Assembly: GCF_026210795.1 (NCBI RefSeq)
Contig: NC_089458.1
Span: forward strand, 2,682,001 to 2,746,000
DNA from: Rhizophagus irregularis
Lineage: Eukaryota; Glomeromycota; Glomeromycetes; Glomerales; Glomeraceae
Length of the DNA: 64,000 bases
Direction of reading: 5' to 3'
Position numbers and translations under genes: made by a program. Positions 48,410-61,715 of this stretch are shown here, one piece after another. Below the pieces are notes generated by a model. That model was not told where the DNA came from. It saw nothing but the letters and a program-made list of their open reading frames with translations, and did no database searches. Every line of letters begins with the position of its first letter. The stretch's first letter is position 1.

Positions 48410-50805
48410 GATAATTAATTAATATAATGTATGAATGTATGACTTAGTAAAAAAAAATTTTAACTTTTTTTTTAAAAAAAAAATATCAAAATTTCTAAAT
48501 TAAATGTTAAAAGGGCTCAATAAAAAGCAGTCAAAAAAAAAAGCAGTTGAAAAAAAGCAGCTGAAAAGAAAGAAAGAAAAATTGGATTCCTCTTAATTCT
48601 AAAAACACAGAATTTTATAATTAAATTGCACACGTGGGCTCGTTTTTGTAGAAGAAAACATTTAGTGTGGGCGTACAGAAAATGATAATCCAGAATTTTT
48701 TGTATTTTTATAATCCTAATTTATCAATCAATTGAAAATTGCCTTGAAGATTTTGACTAATGAGAATACCCTCCGGTTGTACAAAATAAGTAATTTTGAT
48801 ATAAGTTTTATGTTTTATATTTGGTCACAAGCTTCAAAAGGGATTACTTTTTATTTCGTCATTTCCGTTATTCCTGGATAAGATTTATCAATTATTAGAA
48901 AGTCTATTGTTGGAACAAAATATATTCTATAAATGTCTTTCAATACACCCCATTATTCATGGTCTCTTATTCTAACTTACTATATGAATTCTTTTTTTTT
49001 TCGTTATTTTGGATTTGACAAGTGACAACAGATTTTTGACAATTTTGATTTCTTTGTGATTCCTGTACGTCGTTGCAAATACGGTAAATTTAAATAATCG
49101 TATACTCGGTTAAGTTTAGATCTTGCTGCATAGACTATTATAGAATTGCTTTAACACACAAAATGTATGTCCTTGAAATTTAATAATCCTGTATGAAACC
49201 AGTTCGAAACAAGCTTTTTAGGTTCAAAAACTGTAATGCGATAAATAGAAATGCATTAAAAAAACATGCATCACATGACTCAAAAATTGATACTATAATT
49301 AAAATGCATTGCTCCTTTTTATAAAATTCTCCCCTCTTCCCCTGTTTCCTTGATACTTATGGTGCCATTCAAATAATCGTTTAAATATGACCAAGTTTTG
49401 TCCAACTTTGGAATTATATCTTAGCATTGCGTTACAATAGTCTACTTCTGGTCGGCATTTTTTGATCATGAAAATCAGAATCCAATCAGCGATCAGAATA
49501 TATATATAATATATATAAGCAAAATTGAGAATAAAAATTAAAAAAAGATAACTTCAAAAGTTCTTTTCTTTTTTTGACCTGTTGTCGTTTAATGAGTGTA
49601 TTAAAAAAAAATTAGAAATGCATCTGCAATAACGTGACTCAGATTATGTAATTACAACTTGTTATCACTCATATTTATGGATGCGTAATTGTTACTCTGG
49701 CCCCGAATTTTTATATAATAAATACCCCTTTTATAAATACTTTATTAGTTATCCCTTAATCTGTTTTGCAGCCAAATTTGCCTGCAATTTTATTTTTTAA
49801 TTAAAGACATTTTTAAATACCTTAAAATATTTTGTAATAAATTCTATAGTATTTTCTAAGTAAAAATTAAAAAAAAAAGTTCAATTTAATTAATGATTTT
49901 TTAAAAGTAAATGATCGATAAATTATAATAAATAGTAGCTAAATTTTTTAAATTAAAATATCTTTTTATCCATTAACCCTAGAAATATAAAATTACCACC
50001 ATTTGATGTGTCTTAATGAGAAGAATCTGATAGAAATAAATTTGTCCTTCTACAAATATTATGTGACAGGATAACTTATAAAATCTAAAAATTTATAAGT
50101 TAATATAACTTTTTATTTATCAATTTTAGAGTTATGATTTTATTACCATTAAATGCGCCTTAATAAGAGAAATCTAACAAATATAATTTCATCTTTATAT
50201 GATCACTAGATCTTAAGATATTTTAAAAATTCAAAAATTTTTAAAATTAATTTTAGCCCCTACAGTTTAAGGGATAAGTTTAATCACACCAATTTTAGTG
50301 CCAATAATAAATATAAGTAAAATACCAATTTATAATACTGGCTAGAATTACAACTTTGTATAACAAAAATTTCCTTTTTTTTTGAATTTTTTTGATGACG
50401 GACATATAAATAAATTGAATTCTTTATAGAATTACACTATGGAATCAAAACAAATGCTTTAATAGAAAATTATATAAATAATATTAAAATTATGAGTTGA
50501 TTATAAGTACATTCCCATATAATTATACCATTTGTTAATCCTAAAGGGTATTTCCATAAGAATTGTTAAGGGATAGGGATACAATCAGTTATTTTTTTAG
50601 GGATGTTATTCTGGTCAAGTGAGCTGAGCTACAGCTCACAATTAATTGAGCTTAGCTTGTTTAAGCTAAACTCTTATTTCAGTTTATTTTTTAATTAATA
50701 CAATTATTACTATAAATTTGATTTTTAACTGCCTCTGGGATATTAAGTATGCAAAAAAACAATATAATATAAAAATATAGCAATAATGTATAATTTCTTT
50801 ATTTT
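48410..50805. other. Intergenic, no gene seen
   Basis: 2.4 kb of AT-rich sequence upstream of the ATG22-like gene. Around 50600-50680 is a short GC-richer patch with inverted words (GAGCTGAGCTACAGCTCACA, then GAGCTTAGCTTGTTTAAGCT). This loosely recalls the ends of the innermost element near 11111-12308, but without a clear boundary. Confidence 0.4.
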
Positions 50806-51176
50806 ATTACTTTACTAAAAATGGCTAATTTTTTGAAATGATTTTGTAATAATTTTAAAATACTACAAAAATACATTTAATACATCAAAATGTTTTTATT
50901 ATATTTTTGTTATTATTTTGTAATTATATTGTATCTAAGTCTATAAAAATAACTCAAAATAATATCACAATAATTTTTTAATGTTTTTATTATTATTTTA
51001 TTATTATAATATAATTAACTTTGATATTATTTTAATATTTTAATCTCAAAAATACCTCAAATATATTTTGATATATTTTAAAAATTTTACAAAATAATTA
51101 CACAATTGTTTTGAAAGCCATTGTATCTAGGTTTATAAAAATATTTCAAAAAATTGGCCATTTTAGTAAAGTAACT
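50806..51176. mobile_element. MITE with ~40-bp inverted ends
   Basis: The left end TTACTTTACTAAAAATGGCT (then AATTTTTTGAAATGATT) is matched by the reverse complement of the right end TTACTTTACTAAAATGGCCA (then ATTTTTTGAAATATTT). The interior has repeated ATTATTTTGTAATTA-like words. A partial copy of its right part lies at about 56,125-56,223 and contains ATTGTTTTGAAAGCCATTGT. Confidence 0.75.
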
Positions 51177-51839
51177 GATTTATTATTCTGCAAAAATATG
51201 TATCAAATATCATTTCAAAAAAATAATGTATTATATCTATATCTAATTGAAAAAAAGACATAATATTTTTAATAGTAATTAGTTATATATTTTTATTACT
51301 GATATGGATTTCTATTTTCTTATAAAAAAGTAAATTGTTTTTTGTTTAAATTATTTTTTCTTATATATAAATAATATCTGTTAACAAAAAAAAATAAATT
51401 AATTAATTTAAATTATTATAAATTGGTATATTTACCGTTATAAAAAACAAAAATTACAAATCACACCACTGATATTCAACATTACAGTTATATGTATTAA
51501 TTATTTTTTATTTATCATATAATTTTTTTATTCTTTATTATTAATAGTCTAATTATTATTAATAAAACATATTGCAATATTTAATGCTGTATTATATACT
51601 TCACATATATTTTTCTTAGTTTTTCAATTTTTTTTTATTTTGCAATATTTGTGGTATAAAGAAAAAAAAAGTACTAAGTAAACTTTTTCTGATCATTTTC
51701 AGAGATGCTAAACAATTTTAATTAAAGTGACTTCTTTAATTTAAACTATAGTTTTCATGAAAATATATACTATGGTATTAAGCACCAGTAGTATAATTTA
51801 TAAAATTCCATAAAAAATTAATATTTAATGAAAATAAAA

Positions 51840-52076
51840 AAAATTTGCTATTTGCCTAAACTTTTCCAAAATTCTATGATTAGTTTTTCTAAAATTTTAC
51901 TATAATTTATTATAGTAGTTTTGGCAAAATTTTGACAGTTTTGCATTTATAATAAGTTTCACTTTTCTCCAGAATTTCATTAACTTTTAATAAAACTTTC
52001 ATATAATTTGGCAAAGTTTTACTATTTTAACATGTTTCCAACTTGCCAAAATCTTCTAGTTTCTCTAGCAACCTTA
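51840..52076. mobile_element. Short relative of the 2.4-3.4 kb hAT-like insertion
   Basis: On the plus strand it reads GCCTAAACTTTTCCAAAATT, then ATTTATTATAGTAGTTTTGG and CATTTATAATAAGTTTCACT. This aligns with the reverse complement of 3230-3415 over about 190 bp. The right end ...TAGCAACCTTA matches the hAT-like terminus. The left end is degraded and no target duplication is confirmed. Confidence 0.6.
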
Positions 52077-52861
52077 AAACATTTAATATTTTATTTAAAT
52101 TCATAAAATTCTATAAAATTTGTATTTAAAAAATGATTTTAAAGATATTGAAACTTTTAAAAATATAGATTTAAATAATTGACTTTAAGAGACTTCTTTT
52201 GCAAATATTTTAAATATTAATATTTAAAATAGAATAAATGTATTTGTAACAGTTACTTTTTAAATTTGTAACATTTTTTTTTATTTTTTTTTAATAATAA
52301 ATTTAGTATATAGTTTACAAATAAAATTTTTATATGCAAAATTTATTTTGAAAAACTTTTACTTAATGTACTTAAGACAGTTTTACGTAGACAAAATTTC
52401 AAGTTATAAGCAGTTTCTTGAAATTTTTAAAAAATTCTTTTATCTTGGTTACGATGACTGATCTTTTGTTTTTGTTTACATTACGTCTGATCTTAAATTT
52501 TAATTGATAAAATTGTGTCATACAAATAAGCGGTTATAACCAGTACTAGCCTATTCAAAATCATTCGATCATATTTTTCGGTCGGATTTAAGTTCATTCC
52601 GATTGGGCTGATCTGTTTGTGCAATACAACCATTTTCCGAACTTTTAGACCCAACTTTTTTTTGGGTTTTTAGTTCGAACGCCAAAATAACCAATCAAAT
52701 AAAAATTTTTTTTTTTATCTTTTTGCACTTTATTAACGCGTTTTTTTTGAACATGTCTCAACAAATTCAAAAAGTTTGAAGTTCCAAGCAAATTTCAAGG
52801 ACTCATAAAGCCTTTAGTGCTAAGCCTTTAGCATGACTACCTAAAATCAAAAGCAGCACCT

Positions 52862-53878
52862 TTGGCGCAAAGTCCTTTAGCACTAAGACCTATATCCACG
52901 CCTCATTTTCAAAGTCAAAATTCCAGCTTTGAAATGACATCTAATCCAAATAATTTAATGGGTTATGGATTTGGTGCCAAAATACCATACACAGAAGAAA
53001 ATGAAGTTAGTGGTGAAATGCCATTTAACACACGCGTATTTGAAATTGATGATTATTCTTTACAGGAAAATGATCAATTATTTAATGAAGAAATTATTCC
53101 AATTGATATTTTAGATGGAGACTTTGATACAAATGATCTGATGGTTAGTACAATATGTTTTATTATGATATTATTTATGCAAATAATTAACTATTAATTA
53201 AACTAATTTCAGAATTTTAAAGAAAACGAAAATGGAAAAAAACAGAGTGGAAAGAGAAAAGTTTCTGAACTCCAATTTACTGAAAGATGGAGTGATGAAA
53301 AAACTGATAAATTATTATCATATTTAGAAGATAATTATGAAAAACTTCAACAAGGAAAAAAGGCAGCTGTATATAATTCAATCTCTACTGAAGTTATCAA
53401 AACAAAAACTAGCGCAAGTATTAAAGGACGGATTCAACGTTTGTTGGTAAAGTATGAAAATGTAAAGAAGCAGAATAATCAAACAGGATCTGAAAGGGTT
53501 GATTGGAAATAGTTTGATATAATGGATAGAATTTTTGGATGTCGTGAAAACATTAATCCTTCTTTTCTTTCAAATGATTCAACAGAATTTATTAGTGATG
53601 AAGAAGAAAAAAAGGTTAAAAATACAAAAAGGAAAAAGAATTCTGTAGAATCTTTGGTTGATATTATGAATAATATTAATCAATCAAAAAATAAATTAGC
53701 TGAACAAAAATTTGAATTGGAACGTGAAAAAATGAATAAAGAATATAAGTTGCAATCAGAAAGGTTGGAAGTTGAAAAGCAAAATAGGGAATATGAAAGA
53801 GAACAAGCACATATGCGTCATGAATTGCTTATGAAACAAATAGAATTACAAATAGCACAAACACAAAACAAACAATAG
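52862..53878 (+). pseudogene. Harbinger Myb/SANT-like protein, interrupted
   Basis: Exon 1 (about 52,862-53,143) reads MAQSPLALRPISTPHFQSQN and an acidic stretch to TNDLM, then a GTTAGT...TTCAG intron (53144-53212). Exon 2 begins NFKENENGKKQ and contains the trihelix-like block FTERWSDEKTDKLLSYLEDN and IKGRIQRLLVKYENVKKQN. An in-frame TAG at 53509-53511 follows GSERVDWK. The frame goes on with FDIMDRIFGCRENINP, a basic NTKRKKN stretch and a coiled coil rich in Glu/Lys/Gln (about the last 70 residues). In active elements this protein recruits the transposase to the ends and the nucleus. The N-terminal ATG is uncertain because an upstream MSQQIQK frame at 52753 is shifted. Confidence 0.75.
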
Positions 53879-53993
53879 TCAATTAATATAGATTATCAAA
53901 TATAATAAAATATCTCAATAAAGAAATCAAATAAATTTATTATAGATTGAAAATTTACCAATTTTGTTTATTTAATTATGAATTTTATACAGA

Positions 53994-55198
53994 TTATAAC
54001 ATGAATAGTTTTCTCATAATCCAATTTCTCTTTGCTTCTCCTGCTCTTTTTAAATTTTCATCACTAACATTATCAAAATTATTATCTTCATTATCTTCAT
54101 TACTATCATCATCATTATTTTTATAATCTTCCCATGCATCATTGTGCAATTCTAAAAAATTGTGTAAAATAATAGAACAATCAATCATATTTATAGCAGT
54201 TGAGATTTTTTTAACAGTTATATCTCCTATTCCAGCAAATCTATTTTTTATCCTACCAAATGAATGTTCAACAACAATTCTATGTGATGAAAAAATACGA
54301 TTAAATTCTGCTTGATTTTCATTTGGCTTACTAAATGGTTTAATAAGAAATGGTGATAAGGGGTAAGCACTATCTCCAATTAAAAAATCATTCCCTTTAA
54401 TTAAAGTTGATCTATTAGCATAAAAATAAGAATTACGGTATACTTTTGCATCATAAACACTATCCGGCCATCCTATATCATAACTAATGAAAATACCTCT
54501 ATGATCAACAATTCGACAGCGTAAAAGCATATTTTTTTTTCTCGTAAAGTAAAGGTACTTTTCTTTTTGTGAGCATTTTGCAAAATGAAGTAAGTTCCAT
54601 CTATACTCCCAATTATATCTTCAATACCTCCAATAGCTTCAAATCCAGCATGAACAAATTCCCTACTTCTTTCATCAGTAGGCCATTTAATAAATTTTGC
54701 TTTATTTGAAATAATAGCTTTCATTATTCTTTTACAATATAATATTACAGTACCTTCAGCTATACCATAACGTGAACATATAGAAAAAATACTTTCTTTT
54801 GATCCCAATCTTCTTAAGAATACGGCCAACTGAAGTTCTACAGGTGCTTGTTGGGTTATATGATTTGATTGAAAAATTGGATGAATGTTAAGTAATTTAA
54901 CTAACTCTTTGAAACTTTCAGGAAACATCCTCATAATTTTTTTAAATCTGCCATCATCGTAAGAAGGTAAAATATTATTGTACCAATGTTGAGATTTGGC
55001 TATATTATATATACGTGGTTCCAAATAACGAACTTCATTTAAAGCTAACAAACTAAGCATAAAAAATTCAGAAATTTCTTCCTGTTCTTCTTCCTGTTCA
55101 TCATTTGAATCTGTATTATCTTCGTCTAATTCTAATAATATATTTTCAATAAGTTTTTCTTCTATTGTTTGTTGTAATTCTTTGCGTACACATGACAT
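53994..55198 (-). pseudogene. Harbinger DDE transposase, frameshifted
   Basis: It starts MSCVRKELQQTIEEKLIENI at 55198. The first half has an HTH-like region (AVFLRRLGSKESIFSICSRY) and the first catalytic Asp in IIGSIDGTYF. A frameshift falls in a nine-A run near 54532, where the frame passes to NMLLRCRIVDHRGIF. The second half holds DIGWPDSVYDAKVYRN, the second Asp in LIGDSAYPLSPFL and the catalytic Glu in RIVVEHSFGRIKNRF. So all three DDE residues remain, but in different frames. The C-terminus is acidic. The fault is a single homopolymer indel, which could also be a sequencing error. Confidence 0.85.
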
Positions 55199-55644
55199 TT
55201 AAAAAATATATGTATTGAAAGGTTGAACAATTTAATATATTAATATAAAGTTCGAACTAAATTTCAAACTTGCTGTTCAATTTGCGATCGAAAATAAAGA
55301 AATTTTATTGGATAAATTTTGTACAACACAAACTGATTGAAAAATACGACCGAACGATTTTGAACAGGGCTACTGTTACAATTAGATTTATCCTTTAAAA
55401 TATTTTAATATTTATGATGAAAATCTTTAATTATAATTTTTGCAAATATTTAATAAAACTAATTATTTAATACTTGACTTATTTATAAAAAAAGTCAATA
55501 AGTATAGTTTTATTTTTTTAGCTATATATATTATTATTTATTATAAATATTTATTAGATTTAAAAATAAAAAGGTATATTACTTTTATTATTATAATAAT
55601 AATATATAAAACAAATTTTAAAAAATATAATTTATAATTTAATA

Positions 55645-55824
55645 CAGTCTACCTTTGATATAGCAAAGAAGCTATTCTGCACTTCAAATTCAGTATAGTA
55701 AGTAACGAAAAATTTGAAGAATTTGATTGGTTACTTCATTATAGTGAGGAAAAATTGACATATTTTATTGGCTAAGTGATATGTGATTCATTATATCAAA
55801 ATTTGCTATAGGAAGGATAAACTG
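55645..55824. mobile_element. TA-flanked MITE (180 bp)
   Basis: The left end CAGTCTACCTTTGATATAGC and the reverse complement of the right end CAGTTTATCCTTCCTATAGC are inverted repeats flanked by TA (55643-55644 and 55825-55826). The ends resemble pogo/Tigger termini, as does the putative end at 34666. Confidence 0.75.
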
Positions 55825-55826
55825 TA

Positions 55827-57494
55827 TAATATTTTAATATTTAAATTACAAATAGAACTTTGATATAAATATATAGAATATATAAAAAAAAATAAAGGAA
55901 TTATTTATCAATATAAAAAGCATTAGATAAGTTTTTAAATCTTTATAAAAAATTACAATTCATTCTTTTTATAGTAAATTTTTATATAGTGAATAACTTG
56001 CTATAATAAAGAAAAGTTCAGGTATAGATTTTTTATATATATTATAATAAAATGACTCTCAATATAGTAAATTTCTCATTATAATGAATTTTAATTTTCA
56101 GCCCATAGAATTCACTATATTAAAAATTTAACAAAATAATTGCACAATTGTTTTGAAAGCCATTGTATCTATACCCATAAAAATATTTCAAAAAATTGGC
56201 AATTTTTAGTAAAGTACTTTTCCAAAAGTATAATATTGATTTTAATAAATGTATAAATTTATAAAATGCATTTATAAATTAATAAATAATAAGAGACAAG
56301 TATAATTATATTTTCACTCATATAATATTAAATGCTTTATAAAGTTTATTTATAATATAATTAATAGAATTATTAAATTTTCTTAATAACAAAAAGTATT
56401 ACATACTATTTAAAATTAATAAAACTAATTAAAAGGATTCAACCAATAAGTGCAAAATTTATATATATAATTTACTTGAAAATTAATAAAAGTATAAATT
56501 GCAAGAAATATAAAAAATCTACAGAAATATATGGAATAATTATTTATCAAAAAATATTGAAAACTAGTATTTTATATTTTTAATGTTTTACATATAAAAA
56601 TTTATTAGTTTGGAATATTAGATAAAAAATATCTTTACAATTTAAATGGTAATATAAAATCATAATGAAATAAAGACCTTTCAGAGACTTATAAATAGAA
56701 TTCTTTATAAGTAATATATATTCACTATTAAAAGAACAATTACTATAAAAGTTGAAAAGTTACTTGAAGATATATATAAGTAGACCTGTTGATAATATTA
56801 ATAAATTTGGTAAATTCAAAATAGATTTACATTATAATTAAAATTTTTGTTAATTTAATCTTTTATATGATTTTATAGAAATATATTTTTTTATAAAAGT
56901 ATTATAAAAATAAAAATAAAATGTATTATAAAATGGGCATAAGTATTTGTTTTATTACAACAATAACTTAACAGATTACTTATTACAAATCAGTTGCTGG
57001 TTAAGAAAGTCAAGAAAGCCTTTTCAAACCATGTAAATTTAAAAATATTATGATTATTTATTAAAATCAATAAAGCATTTGATAAAATTGAAATTTGATA
57101 TGTATATTGTATATACAGTATATATAATATATATATATTTTTACTTTATGGATATTTAAAATTTTCTATAAATTAATGTTTTTTTTAACTAGCCAAAATT
57201 ATAAATTTTTGATCACAAATAGATTAACTTGTCACATGATGATAAATGTGAAGAAATCGTCTTTTTGTAAACACGAAAAAAAAAATCTCTTTACAAATGA
57301 TTGAAAAAAAATAATAATGATTTTTACACAAAAGAACTTTATAAAACTTGAAGTTCAGTGAAATATATATATAATTTCAACGATTTGGTTAAAAAAAAAA
57401 GTGTTATATATAAAGAAATTACAAAAAAAATTCAACTAAGAAATAATGTTTCTTATTCTCTTAACCAAAAAAAAATTTGTATTTTTTTTTCCTT
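55827..57494. other. AT-rich intergenic
   Basis: No gene is seen. It contains the partial MITE copy at 56,125-56,223 and a TATATA-rich block at 57,105-57,140. The last 200 bp are the 3' flank of the NADPH oxidase gene. Confidence 0.4.
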
Positions 57495-59145
57495 TTAAAA
57501 TTTTTCTTTATGAAAACTAAATCTTATACCTTCCGAATTGGCATTATTACAATCAACTTTAAGAATTTTTGCCAAACAGGAAGGACCACAATAATATACA
57601 CCAATATTAGTTGATAAATTTTTTTCTATACCAGGTAAATATTTACCATTTTTTATAGATTTTTTTAATCTTAAAAAAATCTCATTAAAATTTGGTCTAC
57701 CATAATGAGTACGAGAATCTAAATCTGTTAAAGGATCCGAATTATTTGATACATCATTTATAACAATATATTGTATAGTTGATTCTCTTAAATTTGATGT
57801 AAGATAAATATGAAATTTTAAAAATCCTTCTTCTAATTGTGTTGCTTCTAATTTTTTTAATAATGATTGAAACCATTCAAATGATCCAATATCACGACAA
57901 ATCCAAAAGAATTCTACGCGACGTAATTTTGATGGTCTTGAATTTTTATGTTGATACCTAGTTAATTTAAATAAAATTAGTAATTTATTGTTAAGTTGAT
58001 TAAGATGTAAAAAAAAAATTAATATAATTATATTATTTTACTTACCAAATGTTTTTTAAGATTGAAGCAAAAGGAGTTATACCAATACCACAACCAACTA
58101 AGATTGTTATTTCATTATTTAAAATATCCTCTGCTGGAGCACCAAAAGGACCATCAATACGAAGTTTAGGTAAATCTTTTGGTACATGACTTTTATTAGT
58201 TGGAATATTACAACCAAGTACTTCAGCCAATTCATTAGTAAAATCACCAATTTGACGTATATGTACAGAAACAAAAGGATCATCAGGAGCTGAAGTAATA
58301 GTAAAAGGATGCCATTGAAGTTTTGAAATTTTTGGTACATTTAAAAATAAATATTGACCAGCTTTATATTTAAATGATGGTTTTGCAAATTGAATTTCAA
58401 TAGCATTTGACGGATGATTAATAACTTTTGTAATTTGAGTTGGTTGACGAGATCTAAATTCTCTTAAAACACGTTCAAAGAAATAAATAATTCCACCCCA
58501 AATTGTATATTCCCAAGAGAAATAACCTTTACAACGTTGTGGACCAAGTTGAATATTTGTTCTTACGAAACAACCGACAGCATGAGTATAAAGACACATC
58601 ATAAAAATGAAAGCCAAATGATGAGTATACCAAAAAGTTTCAAAAGATTGTTGTCTTATAGAACGATGAGCAGAAGTATACATTAAAACCATTATAAGTA
58701 ACATAATATGACCAGTTTGACCACCAGGAGCAAAATAATGAATAAACCAAGCTTTTTCAATTCCTAATTCTTCAGCTCTTATAAAATTAATATAATGAGA
58801 AAAAGTATGAATCAAAGTCCAAAGTAACATAGAATAAGCAACTTGACGATGGAACCAAATATTTTCATCAAAAAGAATTAACTTATTTAAGAAAGTGAGA
58901 CGTAAATAGCTTATTAAATTTCTACAAACTGGTAAAAGAATCAATGCACCATCATAAGCTAAACATAAACCAGCACCACGAGACATCATTACAGATAACC
59001 CTATAGCTGTAAGGTTACTAAGTTCAGGGTCATCTCTTTGTTTAATAAAACCATAAGCGAATAAACCAGCATGACTACCAAGCCAAAATATCCAAAATAA
59101 CAAACGTTTCGGTGCGAATTTTCTTTCAAAGAATGATTCGACCAT
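57495..59145 (-). CDS. NADPH oxidase (NOX flavocytochrome), copy 1
   Basis: Two exons (59145-58046, 57957-57495; GTAAGT...TAG intron) give 1563 nt, 520 residues, near the usual 530-560 for fungal NoxA/NoxB. Six membrane helices carry the heme ligands: His99 and His113 in WFHRQVAYSMLLWTLIHTF, and His175/176 with His188 in THHLAFIFMMCLYTH. The FAD site is HPFTITSAP (279-287), the NADPH site GCGIGITPFASI (351-362), later VYYCGP, and the C-terminus FSFHKEKF is typical for NOX. There is no EF-hand extension. The enzyme passes electrons from cytosolic NADPH across the membrane to oxygen to make superoxide, and in fungi acts with NoxR and Rac in morphogenesis. Subfamily (A or B) is not decided. A second copy lies 3.4 kb upstream in the same orientation. 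Confidence 0.93.
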
Positions 59146-59461
59146 TTTTTAGAAGCAAGTCTAATAAATTTATAATTTATTTATACAAATAAATTGGATG
59201 GGCGATAATAGGACGATCAAGAATGAGCAGAATGGACGATTAATTAAGAATGAGCGATTAAATGAAAGGAAAAAAAGGTAAACGTAATTGATGATGAATG
59301 GGTGAGAGAAAAGAATGTGAGGGTTTTTGTGAATACAATATTATACCGCGTTTTTTTTTTGGTGTCAAACTTTCAAACAATTCAAAACAAAAAGTTATTT
59401 ATTATATAAGCAAAAAAGAAAAAATAATTTTATAGTTAATCAATCCATCGTGTATACGCCA

Positions 59462-59560
59462 TATTCCATGGGTATCTAATAAATACTCCATATACACCGA
59501 TGCTCCCCTCCCTTCGGGCATCAGTGAATATTTCAGTTATTCATTGATACCCATGGAATA
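59462..59560. repeat. 99-bp inverted repeat (MITE-like)
   Basis: TATTCCATGGGTATC at 59462 is repeated inverted as GATACCCATGGAATA ending at 59560, around a GC-richer centre (GCTCCCCTCCCTTCGGGCAT). It could form a long hairpin just upstream of NOX copy 1. Confidence 0.75.
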
Positions 59561-60429
59561 ACAAGTATTTATTTTCTAATTATGTATAAACAATGCTCGT
59601 TTTTAAAAGTATTTTTATTGGATGATTAATTTTTATACGAGGATATTTAAATAATTTGAATTTATTCTTATTCAATTTTTTTCTAGAATTCTATTTAATT
59701 TTGAGATTGCATATTTAAAAGAATGAATAATAATTAATGTTTCATAAAAATTTGAAATTTGATCAAAAAATAATCAACGACGCGCATAGAGACAAAGTGG
59801 GGTCTTCTTTTCATTATATTCATATATGAAAAATTACACAGGTTCGGTCGATTTCTTATATTAAATCTTTATTTAAATGAAACGATTATTGTTTTAACGA
59901 AACATTCATTAATTGTATTACATGGTTTAATACGTGTATAATACATGTTTTAAATACTTGAAACCTTTAAACCTTGAAATTTTTATAATAAATCTTGATT
60001 TTTATTCTATTCATTTGAAACTTTTTTTTCTCATGATTAAGTACAAATTTAAATAGGGATCCCGAAATTCATGGGATTTTTATGGAATTATACGGAAAAT
60101 TTTGGGAGTTTTTACAAATTTATTTACAATGAAAGATTTGATATGCATGGCATGTAGTAAATTTTAATAATTTTCATTTGTAAAGAATTTTTCCATAAAA
60201 AACATTTTTTTTTTAAATTACTTTATTCATCATTTAACTTTTTATACATTCTGTCATTCTGTCATTATTAAGGAGTAATAATCAGATAAATATGAAAACT
60301 CCTAGCTCCTTCCAATGTTTGTGGCACAGATACCGGAAAAAAATTATATATCATGAAATTCATACATTTTTATAAGGGATAAAAGGAGACATTGTATGGC
60401 GATATCCCGATATTCGATATACCAATATA

Positions 60430-60547
60430 CATTAAAAACTCCATATAACGATAAAATTTATATGAGAGAACATAGTATAATGTGATATGACATTTTTCAA
60501 AGATTTTCATACGGATTCCAACATATCGTTATATAGGAGTTTGACTG
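60430..60547. mobile_element. TA-flanked MITE (118 bp)
   Basis: The left end CATTAAAAACTCCATATAAC and the reverse complement of the right end CAGTCAAACTCCTATATAAC are imperfect inverted repeats with TA on both sides. The interior is only about 70 bp. Confidence 0.6.
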
Positions 60548-60779
60548 TAAAAATAGTAGAAATTGGATTATTTCTGATCAAGAAGCCGGTAAAGAAATTA
60601 TTAATGTGAGATTTGGTTGCACTTCATTAATTTCTTCTTAATTTATAATGTCCCTTTTTAAAAGGACAATACAGATTAAAGAGGATATAAAGGACATTTA
60701 TTGTACGGTGTTGTATTTATATTGGTTAACGTCACGAATTACAAATAAAGAAGGTCAATTAAGATCATTAGGAATTAAA

Positions 60780-60960
60780 AATAGAAATTATAAATTAAGA
60801 AAGTCAATCGAAAGGATATAATAAATTAAGAAAATCGAAAGGATATTATAAATTAAGAAAGTCATTAGATCATTATAAATTAAAAAGGACATTATAAATT
60901 AAAAAGGAAAAGGATATTACAAGGTCATTATAAATTAAAAAGGTCATAATGAACATTATT
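60780..60960. repeat. Irregular short tandem repeat
   Basis: The word ATTATAAATTAAGAAAGTCA and shortened forms (GGACATTATAAATTAAAAAG) recur about eight times with variable spacing. Confidence 0.7.
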
Positions 60961-61007
60961 AAATTAATATTAATTAGTAACATAAAGGATTTTTTTTTTT
61001 TAAAGAA

Positions 61008-61230
61008 CTTTACCATTTTAAAGAAAGAATTTCCAAAAAGACTTTACCATTTTAAAGAAAGAATTTCTTAAAAACCTTTACCATTTTAAAGAAAGAATTT
61101 CCTATAAACCTTTACCATTTTAAAGAAAGAATTTCCTAAAAACCTTTACCATTTTAAAGAAAGAATTTCCAAAAAAACTATACCATTTTTCAAATTATTA
61201 AACAAAGAATTTCCAAAAAAAACTTTACTA
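61008..61230. repeat. 34-bp tandem repeat, about six copies
   Basis: The unit CTTTACCATTTTAAAGAAAG plus AATTTCCTAAAAAC recurs at 61008, 61042, 61076, 61110 and 61144, then decays. The period is a constant 34 bp. Confidence 0.9.
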
Positions 61231-61715
61231 TCATATCGGTATAACGTTATACTGTATCATCGGTATAAAAATTTTTCTTTCTTTTATCTTTTGTTTGCTA
61301 TAACGTTATAAAGTTATGTTTATATGATTTTAACGTTATTAACTTATAAACGTTTATAACGTTATTATTGTATTTTTTTTTTATATTGTATAATAATATT
61401 ATTTTTATTTATTATATTAATATCAAGTTTAGGAATTGGTCCTTTTTTCTCATAAAGGTTTAGTCTAGTAATATTTGGTATAGTTTAAAACGATAAATTA
61501 AAATTAATTTCTAAATATCGGAAATACGGAATTCATAACTTCGGAAATTCGGAAACAAAAAAAGTTTTACTATAATACAGTTTTGACCCAAATTTGTATC
61601 ACTGTGTAGATCAAAAAAAAAAATCTGTTAACCTAATTAAGTTTTATTTTTTTTTTTTTAAACAAAAAAACAAAGAAATCATTATGTATATAGTAATAAA
61701 TAGTATCGTGGTGAA

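Larger units (their letters stand above)
52541..55376. mobile_element. PIF/Harbinger transposon
   Basis: The ends are inverted: left CAGTACTAGCCTATTCAAAA (continuing TCATTCGATC), right reverse complemented CAGTAGCCCTGTTCAAAATC (continuing GTTCGGTC). Inside are the two typical genes in convergent orientation: a Myb/SANT-like DNA-binding protein (+) and a DDE transposase (-). Length 2.8 kb is normal. The exact 3-bp target duplication could not be settled (TTA is on the right, TTATAA on the left). Both genes carry lesions, so it is probably inactive but recent. Confidence 0.8.

Noticed and set aside
58119-58340. Second-frame ORF in NOX copy 1 (and its twin at 63138-63371)
   Set aside because: Same strand, shifted frame of the conserved FAD/NADPH-binding region; appears in both copies only because they are paralogues.
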